Below are positions 9,970-20,299 of a stretch of 64,000 nt of DNA, piece by piece; position 1 is the stretch's first letter, and every line of letters begins with the position of its first letter. The notes under the pieces are model-generated. The model was not told the DNA's origin, made no database searches, and saw only the letters and a list, made by a program, of their open reading frames with translations. This DNA is from Shewanella canadensis (lineage in GTDB: Bacteria; Pseudomonadota; Gammaproteobacteria; Enterobacterales; Shewanellaceae). Where the stretch lies: positions 1-64,000 of the forward strand of contig NZ_RXNU01000002.1 of the NCBI RefSeq assembly GCF_003966225.1. Direction: 5' to 3'. The position numbers and the translations under genes are program-made.

Positions 9970-11832
9970 TCAAATCTTAAATAAACTCACTGCTTGATGA
10001 AGTGATTCGGCACGAGACTGAACTTCACTCGTCGCCTGTGCATTCTCATCAGCAGCTGTCGCCGAGTCCTGAGCAATATCCCTGATAACCACTACATTCT
10101 TATTAACCTCTGAGGCAACCATACTCTGCTCTTCGATTGCAGCCGCAATTTGAGTGCTCATGTCCATGATATTCGTTACATCGACGTTTATCTGTTCGAG
10201 CAGGGTACCCGCTATTGCGGCCTGCTCTGCACTCTCCCCTCCCTGTCTCTGGGTCGCTTCCATTAACTGAACAATAGAGCGGGTTCTTGCTTGCAGTGTT
10301 TGAATGATCCCAGCGATCTCTTCGGTCGACTCTTGAGTCCTCATAGCCAAGCTACGTACTTCATCGGCGACGACAGCAAAACCACGTCCCTGCTCACCGG
10401 CACGGGCCGCTTCGATAGCCGCATTGAGCGCTAGAAGATTCGTCTGCTCGGCGATTCCTCTAATCACATCCAGCACGCTACCTATCGTCTCACTGTCTTT
10501 TTCCAACTCACCGACTACTTGCGCAGAGCCATTTAACTGTTCAGCTAATGATTGAATCTTCTCAATGGTCTGCTCGACACCGGCCTGCCCTTTTAGAGCA
10601 TTGTCATGGGTATTTCCGGCTCTGTCGGCGGCTAACTCGGTATTTTTTGCAATCTCATCGATAGTCGCGCCCATTTCAGTTATCGCAGTAGCCACCATAT
10701 CGGTTTCATTGAGCTGCTGGGCAACGCCTTCTGATGCTTTAGTGGCATTTAATGATAGATCTGAACATGAGTGATTCATGATCTGCACCGAATCTATAAC
10801 TTCTTCAATCAGTTTCTGGAAGCTCTCAACCATAAGATTAAAGTGTTTGGCGATCTGCCCAAGTTCATCGTCTGAGGTTGCATCACAGCGGACCGTCAAA
10901 TCCTTATTCTTTTCGATGTTTGAGATAGCAAGCGTGATACGTGTTACCGGCTCCATGATGCTGCGGATAATTAAGAAGGTGAAAGCACAAAGAATGATAG
11001 CAATCAGGATAAATACGACAATCCCCATCGTAAGCGCCGACTCTTGTGCCGCATTAATGGCTGTAACTGCTTGCTCTTTCAGTCGTTCGGAGTCCGCCTC
11101 TGCCGTAGCAATTGCATTACGCAGCTCCGCCATTCCACCATCACTTTTAGTTAACCCTAAGGCTTGCTCTTTAGCCACCAAGGTTGCGAAGTCCTTCTGG
11201 TAACTTGAGATGAGCGTCATGGTTTCATTTTTGACACTATAATCGAGCCCGGACTCAGCCAACGTCTGCTCGAATTTATCAATATTGCCTTCAAATTTGT
11301 CTACATAACTCATAGTCCGACGCAGCATAAAGTCTTTCTCATTACGCCTGAGCTGTAGCATTACCACCATCAGTTCAGGCTCATCATACTTTTTAACCAG
11401 AGTTTCAACATTACGAACGGCTTCTCTAAGAGTGCCATAGAGGCCTGTTTTGGGGGTAAGTCCAATCTCCTGCTGCAGTTGAACCACCTTTTTGAACGAT
11501 TGTTCATAGTGACTCAGACTCTTCTCGAAACTCTGCAGGGCATCGGTCGATATCTCATAAATAACAAAGCTCTCTCTTAACGAGTTAATCACTTTTGCAA
11601 TATCATCAGAATTTGACTGATGTTTATCCAAATAACTAAGCTCCAATCGGACAAAGAAATCCTTTTCGTCTTTGCGAAGACTCAGCACCTCTTTCTCTAA
11701 ATCAATAACATTTTGAGCAGTATGAGACAGTTCATCCTGTATTCCACTGGAATATACTTGCAGACCGAACATGGCAAATATGGAGAGAATAGACACTGCG
11801 GCACTGAGCAGTAATTTATGACGAATGAGCAT
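9970..11832 (-). CDS. methyl-accepting chemotaxis protein with HBM sensor domain
   Basis: A chemoreceptor of about 620 aa: TM1, a large periplasmic helical sensor, TM2 near residue 285, HAMP, then the MCP signalling domain with the conserved tip [19 protein letters not shown]. The sensor contains two related helical modules, with DEKDFF..YLDK near 60 and NEKDFM..YVDKF near 175. This is the pattern of helical bimodular (HBM) domains, which in characterised cases bind organic acids. The start ATG 11832 has AAAGG upstream; an in-frame GTG lies 27 nt earlier. The ligand is not predictable. Confidence 0.88.
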   Translation of the reverse strand: MLIRHKLLLSAAVSILSIFAMFGLQVYSSGIQDELSHTAQNVIDLEKEVLSLRKDEKDFFVRLELSYLDKHQSNSDDIAKVINSLRESFVIYEISTDALQSFEKSLSHYEQSFKKVVQLQQEIGLTPKTGLYGTLREAVRNVETLVKKYDEPELMVVMLQLRRNEKDFMLRRTMSYVDKFEGNIDKFEQTLAESGLDYSVKNETMTLISSYQKDFATLVAKEQALGLTKSDGGMAELRNAIATAEADSERLKEQAVTAINAAQESALTMGIVVFILIAIILCAFTFLIIRSIMEPVTRITLAISNIEKNKDLTVRCDATSDDELGQIAKHFNLMVESFQKLIEEVIDSVQIMNHSCSDLSLNATKASEGVAQQLNETDMVATAITEMGATIDEIAKNTELAADRAGNTHDNALKGQAGVEQTIEKIQSLAEQLNGSAQVVGELEKDSETIGSVLDVIRGIAEQTNLLALNAAIEAARAGEQGRGFAVVADEVRSLAMRTQESTEEIAGIIQTLQARTRSIVQLMEATQRQGGESAEQAAIAGTLLEQINVDVTNIMDMSTQIAAAIEEQSMVASEVNKNVVVIRDIAQDSATAADENAQATSEVQSRAESLHQAVSLFKI

Positions 11833-12112
11833 ATTGGCGACCTTTATAAATGAGAGCACTCTAGTAAGGATAGTTGTAAATAAATAACAGGGCTAAGTTG
11901 GTTAGGCAACTAATGCAACTGCGGAGTTACACCACCACTGGTCACCGCAATAAAATCAGCATCATTAGCTAATATTAGTTATAAAACGCAATAAAATCAT
12001 GCAACCCCTGCATTTTCATGTTTTATCCACATATTCCTCTTCATATCAAGAGTCATGTTTATCTGGATGCGACTTTAGCATACAATATCCAAAAGGATAT
12101 TATGGAGTAACT

Positions 12113-13069
12113 ATGCTAGTCATTGATGCAGAACAAATTCACCAGACACTTAACTTCCCGAAACTGATTAGTGCGCTTAAAGAGACCTTCTCTAAACCTG
12201 CAGGCATACCTCAACGACAAGTTTTCAGCTTAGATGAATCCTCTCCCCACAGCGATGCCTTTGCCGTGCTGCCCTCATGGAATGAGCAAACGATCGCGGT
12301 TAAAGCCTTTACCTACTTTCCAAATAATCCAAGCAAATCTGCAAATTTAGAGAGCCTCTATTCCAAAATAATGATTTTTGATCGTAAGACAGGTGTCCCG
12401 CAGGCTTTAGTGGATGGTACAAGCGTAACTTACTGGCGTACGGCAGCTATCTCAGCATTGGGAAGTGACTTTCTGGCAAGAGAAGACGCCTCTAAGTTGC
12501 TGGTATGTGGCACCGGTCGTCTTGCCTCCTTTATGGCACTCGCTCACGCAAGCGTCAGACCTATTACTGAGATTAAGATTTGGGGTCGCAACCCGGAAAA
12601 TGCTCTCAAGATAGTCGATATAGTAAAAACCAGCCGCCCCGAACTCGACGTAAAAGTATGTGACAACTTAGAATCTGCCGTTCGTAATGCCGACATCATC
12701 AGTTGCGCTACGGGCTCCCCGACCCCGTTGTTTGACAGTGACTGGGTGCAGGAAGGTACACATACAGACTTTGTCGGTAACCATAATCATGACAGACGCG
12801 AATGCGACACTAAATTAATTTTAAAATCAGATGTATATGTCGACTCAAAAATAAATGTCTTTGCCGAGGCTGGAGAGATCCTGATACCTGTCGCCGAGGG
12901 GCTTTACAACACGAATGAAGTCAAAGGTGAGCTGGCACAACTGTGTGATAATCGACTGAAGGGAAGAACTGGCCCCAGGCAGATCACGCTATTTAAAACC
13001 GTTGGCACCGCTTTAGCCGATCTCGTCGGCGCACAAATAGCATTTGCAGAGATAAACCAAAGTAAATAG
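12113..13069 (+). CDS. ornithine cyclodeaminase / mu-crystallin family protein
   Basis: A 318-aa NAD(P)-binding protein. The start is ATG 12113, preceded by GGAG; the open frame extends 38 codons upstream but without a ribosome site. The family includes ornithine cyclodeaminase, alanine dehydrogenases and pyrroline-2-carboxylate reductases. The nucleotide-binding loop CGTGRLASFMALAHA lies near residues 130-145, and the N-terminal half carries the substrate-side residues. Exact substrate is not determined by sequence. A short GA-rich hairpin (13079-13098) after the stop may help termination. Confidence 0.8.
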   Translation: MLVIDAEQIHQTLNFPKLISALKETFSKPAGIPQRQVFSLDESSPHSDAFAVLPSWNEQTIAVKAFTYFPNNPSKSANLESLYSKIMIFDRKTGVPQALVDGTSVTYWRTAAISALGSDFLAREDASKLLVCGTGRLASFMALAHASVRPITEIKIWGRNPENALKIVDIVKTSRPELDVKVCDNLESAVRNADIISCATGSPTPLFDSDWVQEGTHTDFVGNHNHDRRECDTKLILKSDVYVDSKINVFAEAGEILIPVAEGLYNTNEVKGELAQLCDNRLKGRTGPRQITLFKTVGTALADLVGAQIAFAEINQSK

Positions 13070-13282
13070 CCTGCAAAGAAGAGAGGACCTCCTCTCTTCC
13101 CTCTTCCCACAACCGCCTTAATTGATATATTACGCCCGCTTTACTTTCTACTCCCTCCTCTCCCACATAACGGATTTACCTTTCGGCAACATTTATTTAA
13201 TATCCATTCAAACCTTTTTCCACTATGCCTATGTCTAATAGGTATCAAAAAGATTCAGTACTCATAACACAGGGAATATTGA

Positions 13283-13819
13283 GTGAATGCACAGATAGAG
13301 TTCATTGCAAACCAAGAGGTTTCAGAACTAGAGCTGATTGATAAGGCCAAGCAAGGAGATAAAGCCGCTTTCAAACAGATCTATTTGCGTCATCATAAAA
13401 GAGTGTATGGCCTTTGCTTCAGACTCTCCGGACAAGCTTATTTGGCAGAAGAAGCGACACAGGAAACCTTTGTTCGCTTATGGCAAAAGTTGCCTCAATT
13501 TCGGGGAGAGAGTCAATTTACGACTTGGCTACATAGCATGACGGTCAACCAGACATTGAGCAGCATTAAGAAACATAAAAGCTTTTGGGCCCGTTTCACA
13601 CCCATGAGTGAACATACCGAAGCGAGCGGTGACAAACTGGAATATGAGAACTTTGACAAGCTATTACTCAAGCTTCCCGAACGAGCGCGTATTGTATTTA
13701 TACTGTTCTCGATTGAAGGCTACAAACACGATGAAATCGCCGGTCTGTTGGGCATTGCCTCCGGCACGAGTAAAGCGCAGTACCACAGAGCCAGAAAGCT
13801 ACTACAGGAGATGCTGTAA
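13283..13819 (+). CDS. ECF-family RNA polymerase sigma factor
   Basis: A 178-aa sigma factor. Region 2 spans about residues 25-95 (YLRHHKRVYGLCFRL ... AEEATQETFVRLWQ) and region 4 about 120-175, with a helix-turn-helix (YKHDEIAGLLGIASGTSKA). The start is GTG 13283, behind AGGGAA. It overlaps the next gene by one base (TAATG). The order sigma / membrane protein / exported protein is the classical ECF operon with its anti-sigma factor; the stimulus is unknown. Confidence 0.9.
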   Translation: MNAQIEFIANQEVSELELIDKAKQGDKAAFKQIYLRHHKRVYGLCFRLSGQAYLAEEATQETFVRLWQKLPQFRGESQFTTWLHSMTVNQTLSSIKKHKSFWARFTPMSEHTEASGDKLEYENFDKLLLKLPERARIVFILFSIEGYKHDEIAGLLGIASGTSKAQYHRARKLLQEML

Positions 13820-14352
13820 TGAATGGCAAAGATAGCAAACTCGACGACTTGATAGCGAGCCTCCCAAAGGAACTCATACCGGAAAATGATCTGTGGGACA
13901 AGATCGATAAACGCCTGGATGCGCCTATTAGTCATATGACTAAGCGTTCCAGCCATAACCTCTGGCGTAATGCAGCAATAGCCTGCCTATTGTTAATCAC
14001 AGCTTTTATCGGCCAGAAGTTTTTTAATCCGCTTTTACCACTTCCAGAGGTCGACTCAGCATTAATAAACACACTCTCAGAGATAAAAGCCCAACACGAG
14101 ATTCAAATCGCACAACTTCAACAAACGAGTAAGCTGGTTAACTGGCAGAGCAGTCCATATAGCTCTCCAGTCGAAACGGGTATCGATCAACTAAGAGAAG
14201 CCGCCAAGCAAATTTATGAATCACTGAAACGTAATCCAACAGACAAACAACTCTGGCAATTATGGCTATGGGCCCAACACAGAGAGATAGAACTTCTAAG
14301 GCAGGGACAGAAGCTGCCTGTTTCACAAAATTCACAAGGAGCGACAATATGA
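13819..14352 (+). CDS. putative membrane-bound anti-sigma factor
   Basis: A 177-aa protein with a cytoplasmic N-terminus of about 47 residues rich in Asp/Lys (LIPENDLWDKIDKRL), one TM helix (AAIACLLLITAFIGQKFF, near 52-69) and a periplasmic helical tail. Size, topology and translational coupling to the ECF sigma factor upstream argue for an anti-sigma role. No zinc-binding HxxxCxxC motif is present, so it is not a ZAS-type anti-sigma factor. It also overlaps the next gene by 4 nt. Confidence 0.75.
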   Translation: MNGKDSKLDDLIASLPKELIPENDLWDKIDKRLDAPISHMTKRSSHNLWRNAAIACLLLITAFIGQKFFNPLLPLPEVDSALINTLSEIKAQHEIQIAQLQQTSKLVNWQSSPYSSPVETGIDQLREAAKQIYESLKRNPTDKQLWQLWLWAQHREIELLRQGQKLPVSQNSQGATI

Positions 14353-15293
14353 AAGCCACTCAATTATTAAATTACTTCACCATCCCCCTCATATTAATGG
14401 CAAATATGGCTATCGCAGCACAATCTGTCGATAAGCAATTACAGGTAGATGACAACCTAAAACTCAATATCAAGGTACTGAGAGGTGAGGTAAAGGTGAG
14501 TTCTTGGGATAAGGATGAGATCAGCGTGAAGGGGACATTAGATGAACTCAGCGAAGGCTTTATATTAGATAAGCAGGGAAACCAGGTCACTCTCGAAGAT
14601 AAAATGCCCCGTCACTTCAATGGTAATAATAAGAGTGGTTCTGATTTAACTATCATGGTGCCTAAAAACTTAACCCTGAACGCAGAGGGCCTATCCTCAA
14701 GCTATAATCTTTCCTCTCTTTCAGGAATCATTGGGATCTACTCCGTCAGTGGCAATATCAATGCGTCCGATATCGACAATCAGATCTTCATCCACACCGT
14801 ATCCGGGAACATAAAAACGTCTAAATTAACCGGAAAGATTAAACTCGACACCATATCGGGGTCGATAAAAGATAAAAACAGTGATGGAGAGATAAGCTAT
14901 AAGCTGGTCAGTGGAGAGCTTACATCAAATACCTCAGCTGAAAATGTCTCTATCGAGCAGATATCGGGAGATGCCAACGTTCAGCTGAAAAAAGTGAATG
15001 AATTAAAAGTAAAAACGATCAGTGGCGACATCACACTCGCAATGAACACTCTAAAATCAAGGGCGAGCTTAGATAGCGTGAGTGGCGATATAGAGTTGAA
15101 CATTCCGAAAAACCTTGCCGCCAACTTCAATATCAATGGTGGACCCGGAGGTAAGATCAGAAACAGTCTGACCGATGACGAGCCAAAGAAAGAGAAGTAC
15201 TCTCCCACCTCTTATCTTAAATTCCAAACGGGCAGTGCCGGCGCAGATATCAAAATTTCAACCATTAGTGGCTCAATCAAGCTCTCTGACTAA
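14349..15293 (+). CDS. DUF4097-type exported beta-helix/adhesin-like protein
   Basis: A 314-aa exported protein. The start is ATG 14349 (GGAG 8 nt upstream), overlapping the anti-sigma stop as ATGA. Signal peptide LILMANMAIAAQS. The body is a run of about 20-residue units of the form ..SVSGNI.., ..TVSGNIKTS.., ..TISGSIKD.., typical of DUF4097 beta-strand repeats. Such proteins are often the effector genes of ECF or envelope-stress operons; a surface or periplasmic role is inferred. Confidence 0.82.
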   Translation: MKATQLLNYFTIPLILMANMAIAAQSVDKQLQVDDNLKLNIKVLRGEVKVSSWDKDEISVKGTLDELSEGFILDKQGNQVTLEDKMPRHFNGNNKSGSDLTIMVPKNLTLNAEGLSSSYNLSSLSGIIGIYSVSGNINASDIDNQIFIHTVSGNIKTSKLTGKIKLDTISGSIKDKNSDGEISYKLVSGELTSNTSAENVSIEQISGDANVQLKKVNELKVKTISGDITLAMNTLKSRASLDSVSGDIELNIPKNLAANFNINGGPGGKIRNSLTDDEPKKEKYSPTSYLKFQTGSAGADIKISTISGSIKLSD

Positions 15294-15334
15294 GCTCTGT
15301 CTCACTGGTAGTGAACCTTGTAAGCAGATAACAA

Positions 15335-15356
15335 AAGGCCTGCAGATGCAGGCCTT
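15335..15356. terminator. bidirectional hairpin between convergent genes
   Basis: AAGGCCTGC / GCAGGCCTT stem with a 4-nt loop, between the DUF4097 gene and rsuA. The short A and T flanks allow termination from either side, but T runs are weak. Confidence 0.6.
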
Positions 15357-15368
15357 ATATTAATTAAC

Positions 15369-16061
15369 TTACTTAACCGACTTTACCTCTTCATCGGTAA
15401 GGTAACGCCACTCACCCAAATCAAGATCTGCATCTAACTCTATCGTGCCGACGCATTCTCTATGTAAGCGGGTGACTCTATTCCCCACCGCGGCGAGCAT
15501 GCGCTTAACCTGATGATATTTACCTTCAGTGATAGTTAATCTTGCCTCATGAGAACCTAAGATATCCAATATAGCCGGTTTAGTCAGACCGTCTTCATTA
15601 TTGAGCTGCAACCCAGTTGCAAACTGCTCAACCAATGAATCAGCCAATGGCTCAGCCGTTTCCAACAAGTAACGCTTACCGCACTCCTTCTTAGGAGAGG
15701 TGATTTTATGGGACCACTGACCATCATTCGTTATCAGCACTAGCCCAGTGGTGTCCGCATCCAGACGCCCTGCAATATGCAACTCTTCAGATTTGATGAC
15801 ATCTACTAATCCCAACACAGATGGATACTCTTCATCTATGGTCGAACAGATGGTATCGACGGGCTTATTGATCATGATAAAACGAGGCCCGATGATCGAT
15901 AGCACCTCGCCATCGAGACAGATGGTATGTACATCGGTCACTTTAAAGCCAGAGTTCTTAATGATTTCACCATCGCAAGTGACATCGCCTCTATGCATGG
16001 CCTTCTTTGCTAAAGAACGGGTTAGCGAAGTAGATTCGCAGATAAATTTGTCTAGACGCAC
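15369..16061 (-). CDS. rsuA: 16S rRNA pseudouridine(516) synthase RsuA
   Basis: Modifies U516 of 16S rRNA. The sequence follows E. coli RsuA along its length: RLDKFI at the start of an S4 domain (1-60), GRLDADTTGLVL with the catalytic Asp near 102, and GKYHQVKRMLAAVGN later. The start is chosen as GTG 16061 because family members begin (M)RLDKFI, giving 230 aa; the frame is open for 31 more codons and ATG 16097 is the alternative. It diverges from an acetyltransferase gene. Confidence 0.9.
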   Translation of the reverse strand: MRLDKFICESTSLTRSLAKKAMHRGDVTCDGEIIKNSGFKVTDVHTICLDGEVLSIIGPRFIMINKPVDTICSTIDEEYPSVLGLVDVIKSEELHIAGRLDADTTGLVLITNDGQWSHKITSPKKECGKRYLLETAEPLADSLVEQFATGLQLNNEDGLTKPAILDILGSHEARLTITEGKYHQVKRMLAAVGNRVTRLHRECVGTIELDADLDLGEWRYLTDEEVKSVK

Positions 16062-16190
16062 AATAGATCTCAGCTTTGAGTACAGAATTGGCGACATTAT
16101 GAAGCCCAAGCTCACAAAGGGCAAAGTTTTGCTTGGCATCGATATCGGCTTCACACTAACCTGTATTCGTCAATATGAGCAGGAACAGTT

Positions 16191-16736
16191 ATGAACCAGG
16201 AACTTAGCAACTATCAAAAAATGATTTCCGGTCAAGAATATAGCTACTTAGATGCAGAGATCATGGATCTGAGAAAGCAACAACAGGTGCTCAATCGACA
16301 GGCTAACCTCTCCTTCGATTATCAGCATGATGAAAAGCTGCTACCGTACAAGTCATCCGATGCCAACATTGTCCTGCCATTTTACATCAGCTACGGTTTA
16401 CACATTCACCTTGGCAGTAGGGTATACATCAATAGCAATGTCACCCTGCAAGACAATGCTCCAATCCATATCGGAGAGCACACTATGGTTGGACCCAATG
16501 TGCAATTTTATACCGCCAACCACCCTCTCGAAGCCGAAAAGCGTTGCCAAGGCTATGAGACAGCCAAAGCCATAACCATAGGCAAGCGTGTCTGGATTGG
16601 CGGTGGTGCAATCATCCTTCCGGGGATAACAGTCGGAGACGAGGCGGTTATAGGTGCAGGCTCGGTAGTGACCAAAGATGTTCAGGCAAAGACTCTGGTA
16701 GCTGGAAACCCGGCACGAATAATCAAAGCGTTATAG
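16191..16736 (+). CDS. maltose/galactoside O-acetyltransferase family protein
   Basis: A 181-aa acetyl-CoA-dependent sugar acetyltransferase of the Maa/LacA/NodL type. N-terminal helical cap (MISGQEYSYLDAEIMDLR), then left-handed beta-helix hexapeptide repeats (about 75-165) with the active-site His in TANHPL near residue 107 and the terminal VVAGNPAR-like motif (LVAGNPARIIKAL). The sugar substrate is unknown. Monocistronic; the 240 bp after it hold no gene. Confidence 0.88.
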   Translation: MNQELSNYQKMISGQEYSYLDAEIMDLRKQQQVLNRQANLSFDYQHDEKLLPYKSSDANIVLPFYISYGLHIHLGSRVYINSNVTLQDNAPIHIGEHTMVGPNVQFYTANHPLEAEKRCQGYETAKAITIGKRVWIGGGAIILPGITVGDEAVIGAGSVVTKDVQAKTLVAGNPARIIKAL

Positions 16737-16977
16737 CCTGATATATCCAAAATTCATGGTAGAGGAAACCTTTACTTACACAACTAAATGAGTAGAAACA
16801 CACGGAAGTGCCCCTCAACACTTGTCTACACCTACGCCATACCATTAACATATGTAGCATAATGTAAGGGCCGCATTGACTTACTTAAAAAATCCAGTTG
16901 CCGTATCACCAAAGCAGTGGCGTTGGACATAACAACAATGACCCAAAGATGGGCAACCAGCAGATAAAGGAAGCATA

Positions 16978-19062
16978 ATGAAGAAAGTACTCGTTGGGGG
17001 ACTTTGTGCCTCACTGATTGTAGGCCTTAGTGCCTGCAATAATAAAGAAGCCGAAGTTAAAGCACCTGAAACCACTAAAACAGAGACTGCAGCAGCGGTA
17101 TCAAAAGCACTGGGTTCAGGTATCGACTTTGCTAATTTTGATAAGTCAGTTCGTCCGCAAGACGACTTTTACAGCTACGTAAATGGCACCTGGATTAAGA
17201 ATACCGAGATCCCGAGCGACAGAACCAGCGCGGGTGCATTCTATGATCTTCGTGAAAAATCCCGTGATGATGTAAAAGCCATTATCGAAGAGGTAGCCGC
17301 CACTCCTAATCTGGCAGCGGGTAGTGACGAGCAAAAAGTTGCCGACCTTTATCGCTCATTTATGGATATCGACACGCTTAATAAGCTGGGGACTGCGCCA
17401 ATTAAGGGCGAGTTAGACAAAATTGCCGCCCTAAAATCGAAAGATGAACTGGTCAAATATTTTGCTCATAGCCAGCTAATTGGTGCTGGCACGCCACTAG
17501 CTTTCTATATCGATGTCGATGCAAAAGATTCAAGCCGCTACGCCACACACATCTGGCAGTATGGCCTAAGCCTTCCGGAAAAAGATTACTATTTCAATGA
17601 AGGTGAGCGTTTCGTCAATATTCGTAAGGCTTACGTCGAACACATCGAAAAGATGTTCACTTTAGCAGGCCTTGCTAAGCCAAAAGCCAGTGCTGAGAAG
17701 GTGTTAGCCCTCGAAACTGCCATAGCCAGCAGACACTGGGACGTGGTTGAGACCCGAGATAGCACAAAAACTTACAACCTGATGCAAGTTAAAGATCTCC
17801 CGACTCTGGCACCAGATATCGATTGGACTGGATACTTGACGACATTAGGTGTCGAGAAGCAATCTGACATCATCATCAATCAGCCAAGTTTCATCGAAGG
17901 CTTCAATGAAGTTCTAAAAGCGAATGATCTGACCACATGGCAAACCTACATGCAGTGGCAACTGCTCACGAGTTTTGCTGGCCAGTTAACCGCCGATCTT
18001 GATAGAGAAAATTTCGAGTTTTTCTCCAAAACATTGAACGGTCAAGCCGAGCAGCAACCACGCTGGAAACGCGGGGTGAGTACTGTAAACTCAGTGCTTG
18101 GTGAGGTCGTGGGTAAAGTCTACGTTAAGCGTCACTTCACGCCTGAGGCCAAAGAGCGTATGCAGGTTCTGGTTGAGAATCTACGTGGAGCTTACGGCGA
18201 CAGCATAGACAACCTGGATTGGATGGGCGCCGACACTAAAGTTGCAGCAAAAGACAAGCTGGCTAAATTTGACCCTAAGATTGGTTACCCGGATAGATGG
18301 GAAAATTACGACAAACTGACGGTTAAAGCTGACGAGCTCGTCGGTAACGGTATTCGTGCGAGTCTACTCGGCCATGACAAAGAGTTGGAAAAACTTGCTG
18401 GCCCAATCCGTAAATGGGAATGGCATATGACCCCACAAACGGTCAACGCCTATTACAACCCAACCATGAATGAGATCGTATTTCCGGCGGCAATCCTTCA
18501 AGCTCCATTCTTTAATATGGAAGCCGATGATGCCGTAAATTATGGTGGTATCGGTGCCGTTATTGGTCATGAAATGGGCCATGGTTTCGATGATCAGGGT
18601 GCTAAGTTTGATGGTGAAGGCAACATGCGTGACTGGTGGACAGAACAAGATCTGTCAGCATTTGCCGCTAAGGGAAGTGCCTTAGTTACACAATATAATG
18701 GTTATGCTGTATTTGACGATCTCAACGTTAATGGTGAGCTCACCCTTGGTGAGAACATCGGTGATCTTTCAGGTGTGACCATAGCTTATAAAGCCTATAA
18801 AAAGTCACTTGACGGAAAAGAGGCCCCGGTTATAGACGGTTTAACCGGCGATGAGCGCTTCTTCATCGGATTCACTCAAATCTGGCGTGCGAAGATAAAA
18901 GAGGAATCTATGCGTAACCGCGTAGCGACCGATCCGCATTCTCCGGCTAAGTTCCGCTCATTGGGTGCCCTGTCTAACATGCCTCAGTTCTATACCACTT
19001 TCGATGTTAAAGAGGGCGACGCCATGTATCTCGCCCCCGAAAAGCGTGTAAAGATCTGGTAA
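16978..19062 (+). CDS. M13 family zinc metallopeptidase, lipoprotein
   Basis: A 694-aa neprilysin-like (PepO) endopeptidase. N-terminal lipobox VGLSAC near residue 20 predicts a lipid anchor. The zinc site is complete: HEMGH near residue 522, with the downstream ENIGDLSG supplying the third ligand Glu, and the substrate motif NAYYNP. Acts in the periplasm or at the surface, probably on small peptides. Ends at a strong terminator. Confidence 0.93.
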   Translation: MKKVLVGGLCASLIVGLSACNNKEAEVKAPETTKTETAAAVSKALGSGIDFANFDKSVRPQDDFYSYVNGTWIKNTEIPSDRTSAGAFYDLREKSRDDVKAIIEEVAATPNLAAGSDEQKVADLYRSFMDIDTLNKLGTAPIKGELDKIAALKSKDELVKYFAHSQLIGAGTPLAFYIDVDAKDSSRYATHIWQYGLSLPEKDYYFNEGERFVNIRKAYVEHIEKMFTLAGLAKPKASAEKVLALETAIASRHWDVVETRDSTKTYNLMQVKDLPTLAPDIDWTGYLTTLGVEKQSDIIINQPSFIEGFNEVLKANDLTTWQTYMQWQLLTSFAGQLTADLDRENFEFFSKTLNGQAEQQPRWKRGVSTVNSVLGEVVGKVYVKRHFTPEAKERMQVLVENLRGAYGDSIDNLDWMGADTKVAAKDKLAKFDPKIGYPDRWENYDKLTVKADELVGNGIRASLLGHDKELEKLAGPIRKWEWHMTPQTVNAYYNPTMNEIVFPAAILQAPFFNMEADDAVNYGGIGAVIGHEMGHGFDDQGAKFDGEGNMRDWWTEQDLSAFAAKGSALVTQYNGYAVFDDLNVNGELTLGENIGDLSGVTIAYKAYKKSLDGKEAPVIDGLTGDERFFIGFTQIWRAKIKEESMRNRVATDPHSPAKFRSLGALSNMPQFYTTFDVKEGDAMYLAPEKRVKIW

Positions 19063-19087
19063 TCAACCTACTCTAATTTTTTCTTTT

Positions 19088-19115
19088 AAAAGAGCGCGTT
19101 AAGCGCTCTTTTTTT
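19088..19115 (+). terminator. terminator of the M13 peptidase gene
   Basis: A 10-bp stem AAAAGAGCGC / GCGCTCTTTT with a 5-nt loop and a T run, about 25 nt after the stop. Confidence 0.9.
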
Positions 19116-19238
19116 ATCTAAAAACCGAGTTGACGCCTTTATGAACAAACATTAATTATCCATTCAGCATAGATTAAGCAAACAAAGCCTAAATTAACCT
19201 TATCGTTCAGTATTTCAGCGAGAAAAGAGGTCTACTTT

Positions 19239-20039
19239 ATGTTTATGAATAGTATGAACAGATTGTTTCGTACATTTTTTATCTTCCTACTTCTTCTATC
19301 CACCCGGACAGGGTTCGCGGCAACTTACGAACTTCAAAATAACGTCAAAGAAAAAAGTGATAACTATGCCGTCAGGCAGTCACTGACCAAAAACCTAACC
19401 GGTCTGACGTCGATATCCAGCCTCCAATATCAGATCCCCAGACAAACCAGCAGCGATTTAGCCACTCTGTATGCTCAGGCCCAACCCGCACAAGATGAGC
19501 TAAACCTCATTATGAATAGCATCGCCGAAAATACTCACGGCTCCCCTCTACTCCCGCCAATCAAGAGTTTTGCAAGGGCACAAGAGAAGGTGATAACTAA
19601 GTTTAATGGTGATGCGAGTCAATTAACCGATCTGGCAAGAGCCACACTGGTTACTAATAATATCCATGACCTTATGCAAGCCTATGAATCATTGAGCACT
19701 AAAACTCAGATCGTTCAGGTCAAAAACCGTTTCGCCTCACCAAAAGAATCCGGTTATCGCGATCTCAATGTACTTATCAGACTCCCCGGTTCACAGATGA
19801 TAGCCGAGGTGCAACTTCACTTAGACGAGATAGCAAAGATAAAGAGTGGTGCAGAGCATCTGGTGTATGAAGAGGTGCAAGCCATACAAGCCGCTGCTAA
19901 ACATGAAAACAGACGCCTCAATGAGATAGAAACGGCGCGAATAACACGCCTGCGTCAGGCATCACATAAGCAATACCATAAAGCCTGGTTGCAATATAAG
20001 CGTATCGATGAGGCCGGTATCATTGCCGTAGCAGCTTAG
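19239..20039 (+). CDS. exported RelA/SpoT-like nucleotidyltransferase-fold protein
   Basis: A 266-aa protein with a clear signal peptide (FFIFLLLLSTRTGFAA), so predicted outside the cytoplasm. The start is ATG 19239 with GAGG 8-9 nt upstream. Residues about 125-215 align with the (p)ppGpp-synthetase domain: DLARATLV (matching DIAGIRIV), KNRFASPKESGYRDLN (matching KDYI..PK..GYRS.H) and AEVQLHLDEIA (matching VEVQIRT). The Arg, the Gly-Tyr and the Glu of EVQ that matter in synthetases are present; the His after GYR is Asn. The C-terminus is a charged helical tail. Neither GTP nor ATP is expected in the periplasm, so the substrate and role are open; an export-linked toxin is one possibility. Confidence 0.7.
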   Translation: MFMNSMNRLFRTFFIFLLLLSTRTGFAATYELQNNVKEKSDNYAVRQSLTKNLTGLTSISSLQYQIPRQTSSDLATLYAQAQPAQDELNLIMNSIAENTHGSPLLPPIKSFARAQEKVITKFNGDASQLTDLARATLVTNNIHDLMQAYESLSTKTQIVQVKNRFASPKESGYRDLNVLIRLPGSQMIAEVQLHLDEIAKIKSGAEHLVYEEVQAIQAAAKHENRRLNEIETARITRLRQASHKQYHKAWLQYKRIDEAGIIAVAA

Positions 20040-20299
20040 AGTCCAGCAGCCTAATCTGGAGGTTAGCAGGTCCGCTTAACCTCCATACTTACTTATTTAT
20101 AACGACTTATTCATAGCTACTGATTTATAGTTTTCCCCTTTCAATTTGGGACGAAACACAGCAAATACCTTCTCTTTTCTCTCTTTAGCCTTTAAGGGAA
20201 GCAAAACCACAATCTAAGTATTGACGCAAACGCTAACTAACAAAATAACATCAATCAGGATATACTTGTCCCCACTGAAACATAACCAGCGAAGAGACG

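Noticed and set aside
10778..11203. 141-codon frame opposite the HBM chemoreceptor gene
   Set aside because: Antisense to the TM2-HAMP region of a clear MCP; no start signal.
13079..13098. Strong terminator after the ornithine-cyclodeaminase-like gene
   Set aside because: The AAGAGAGGA/TCCTCTCTT hairpin lacks a T run, so only a weak role is possible.
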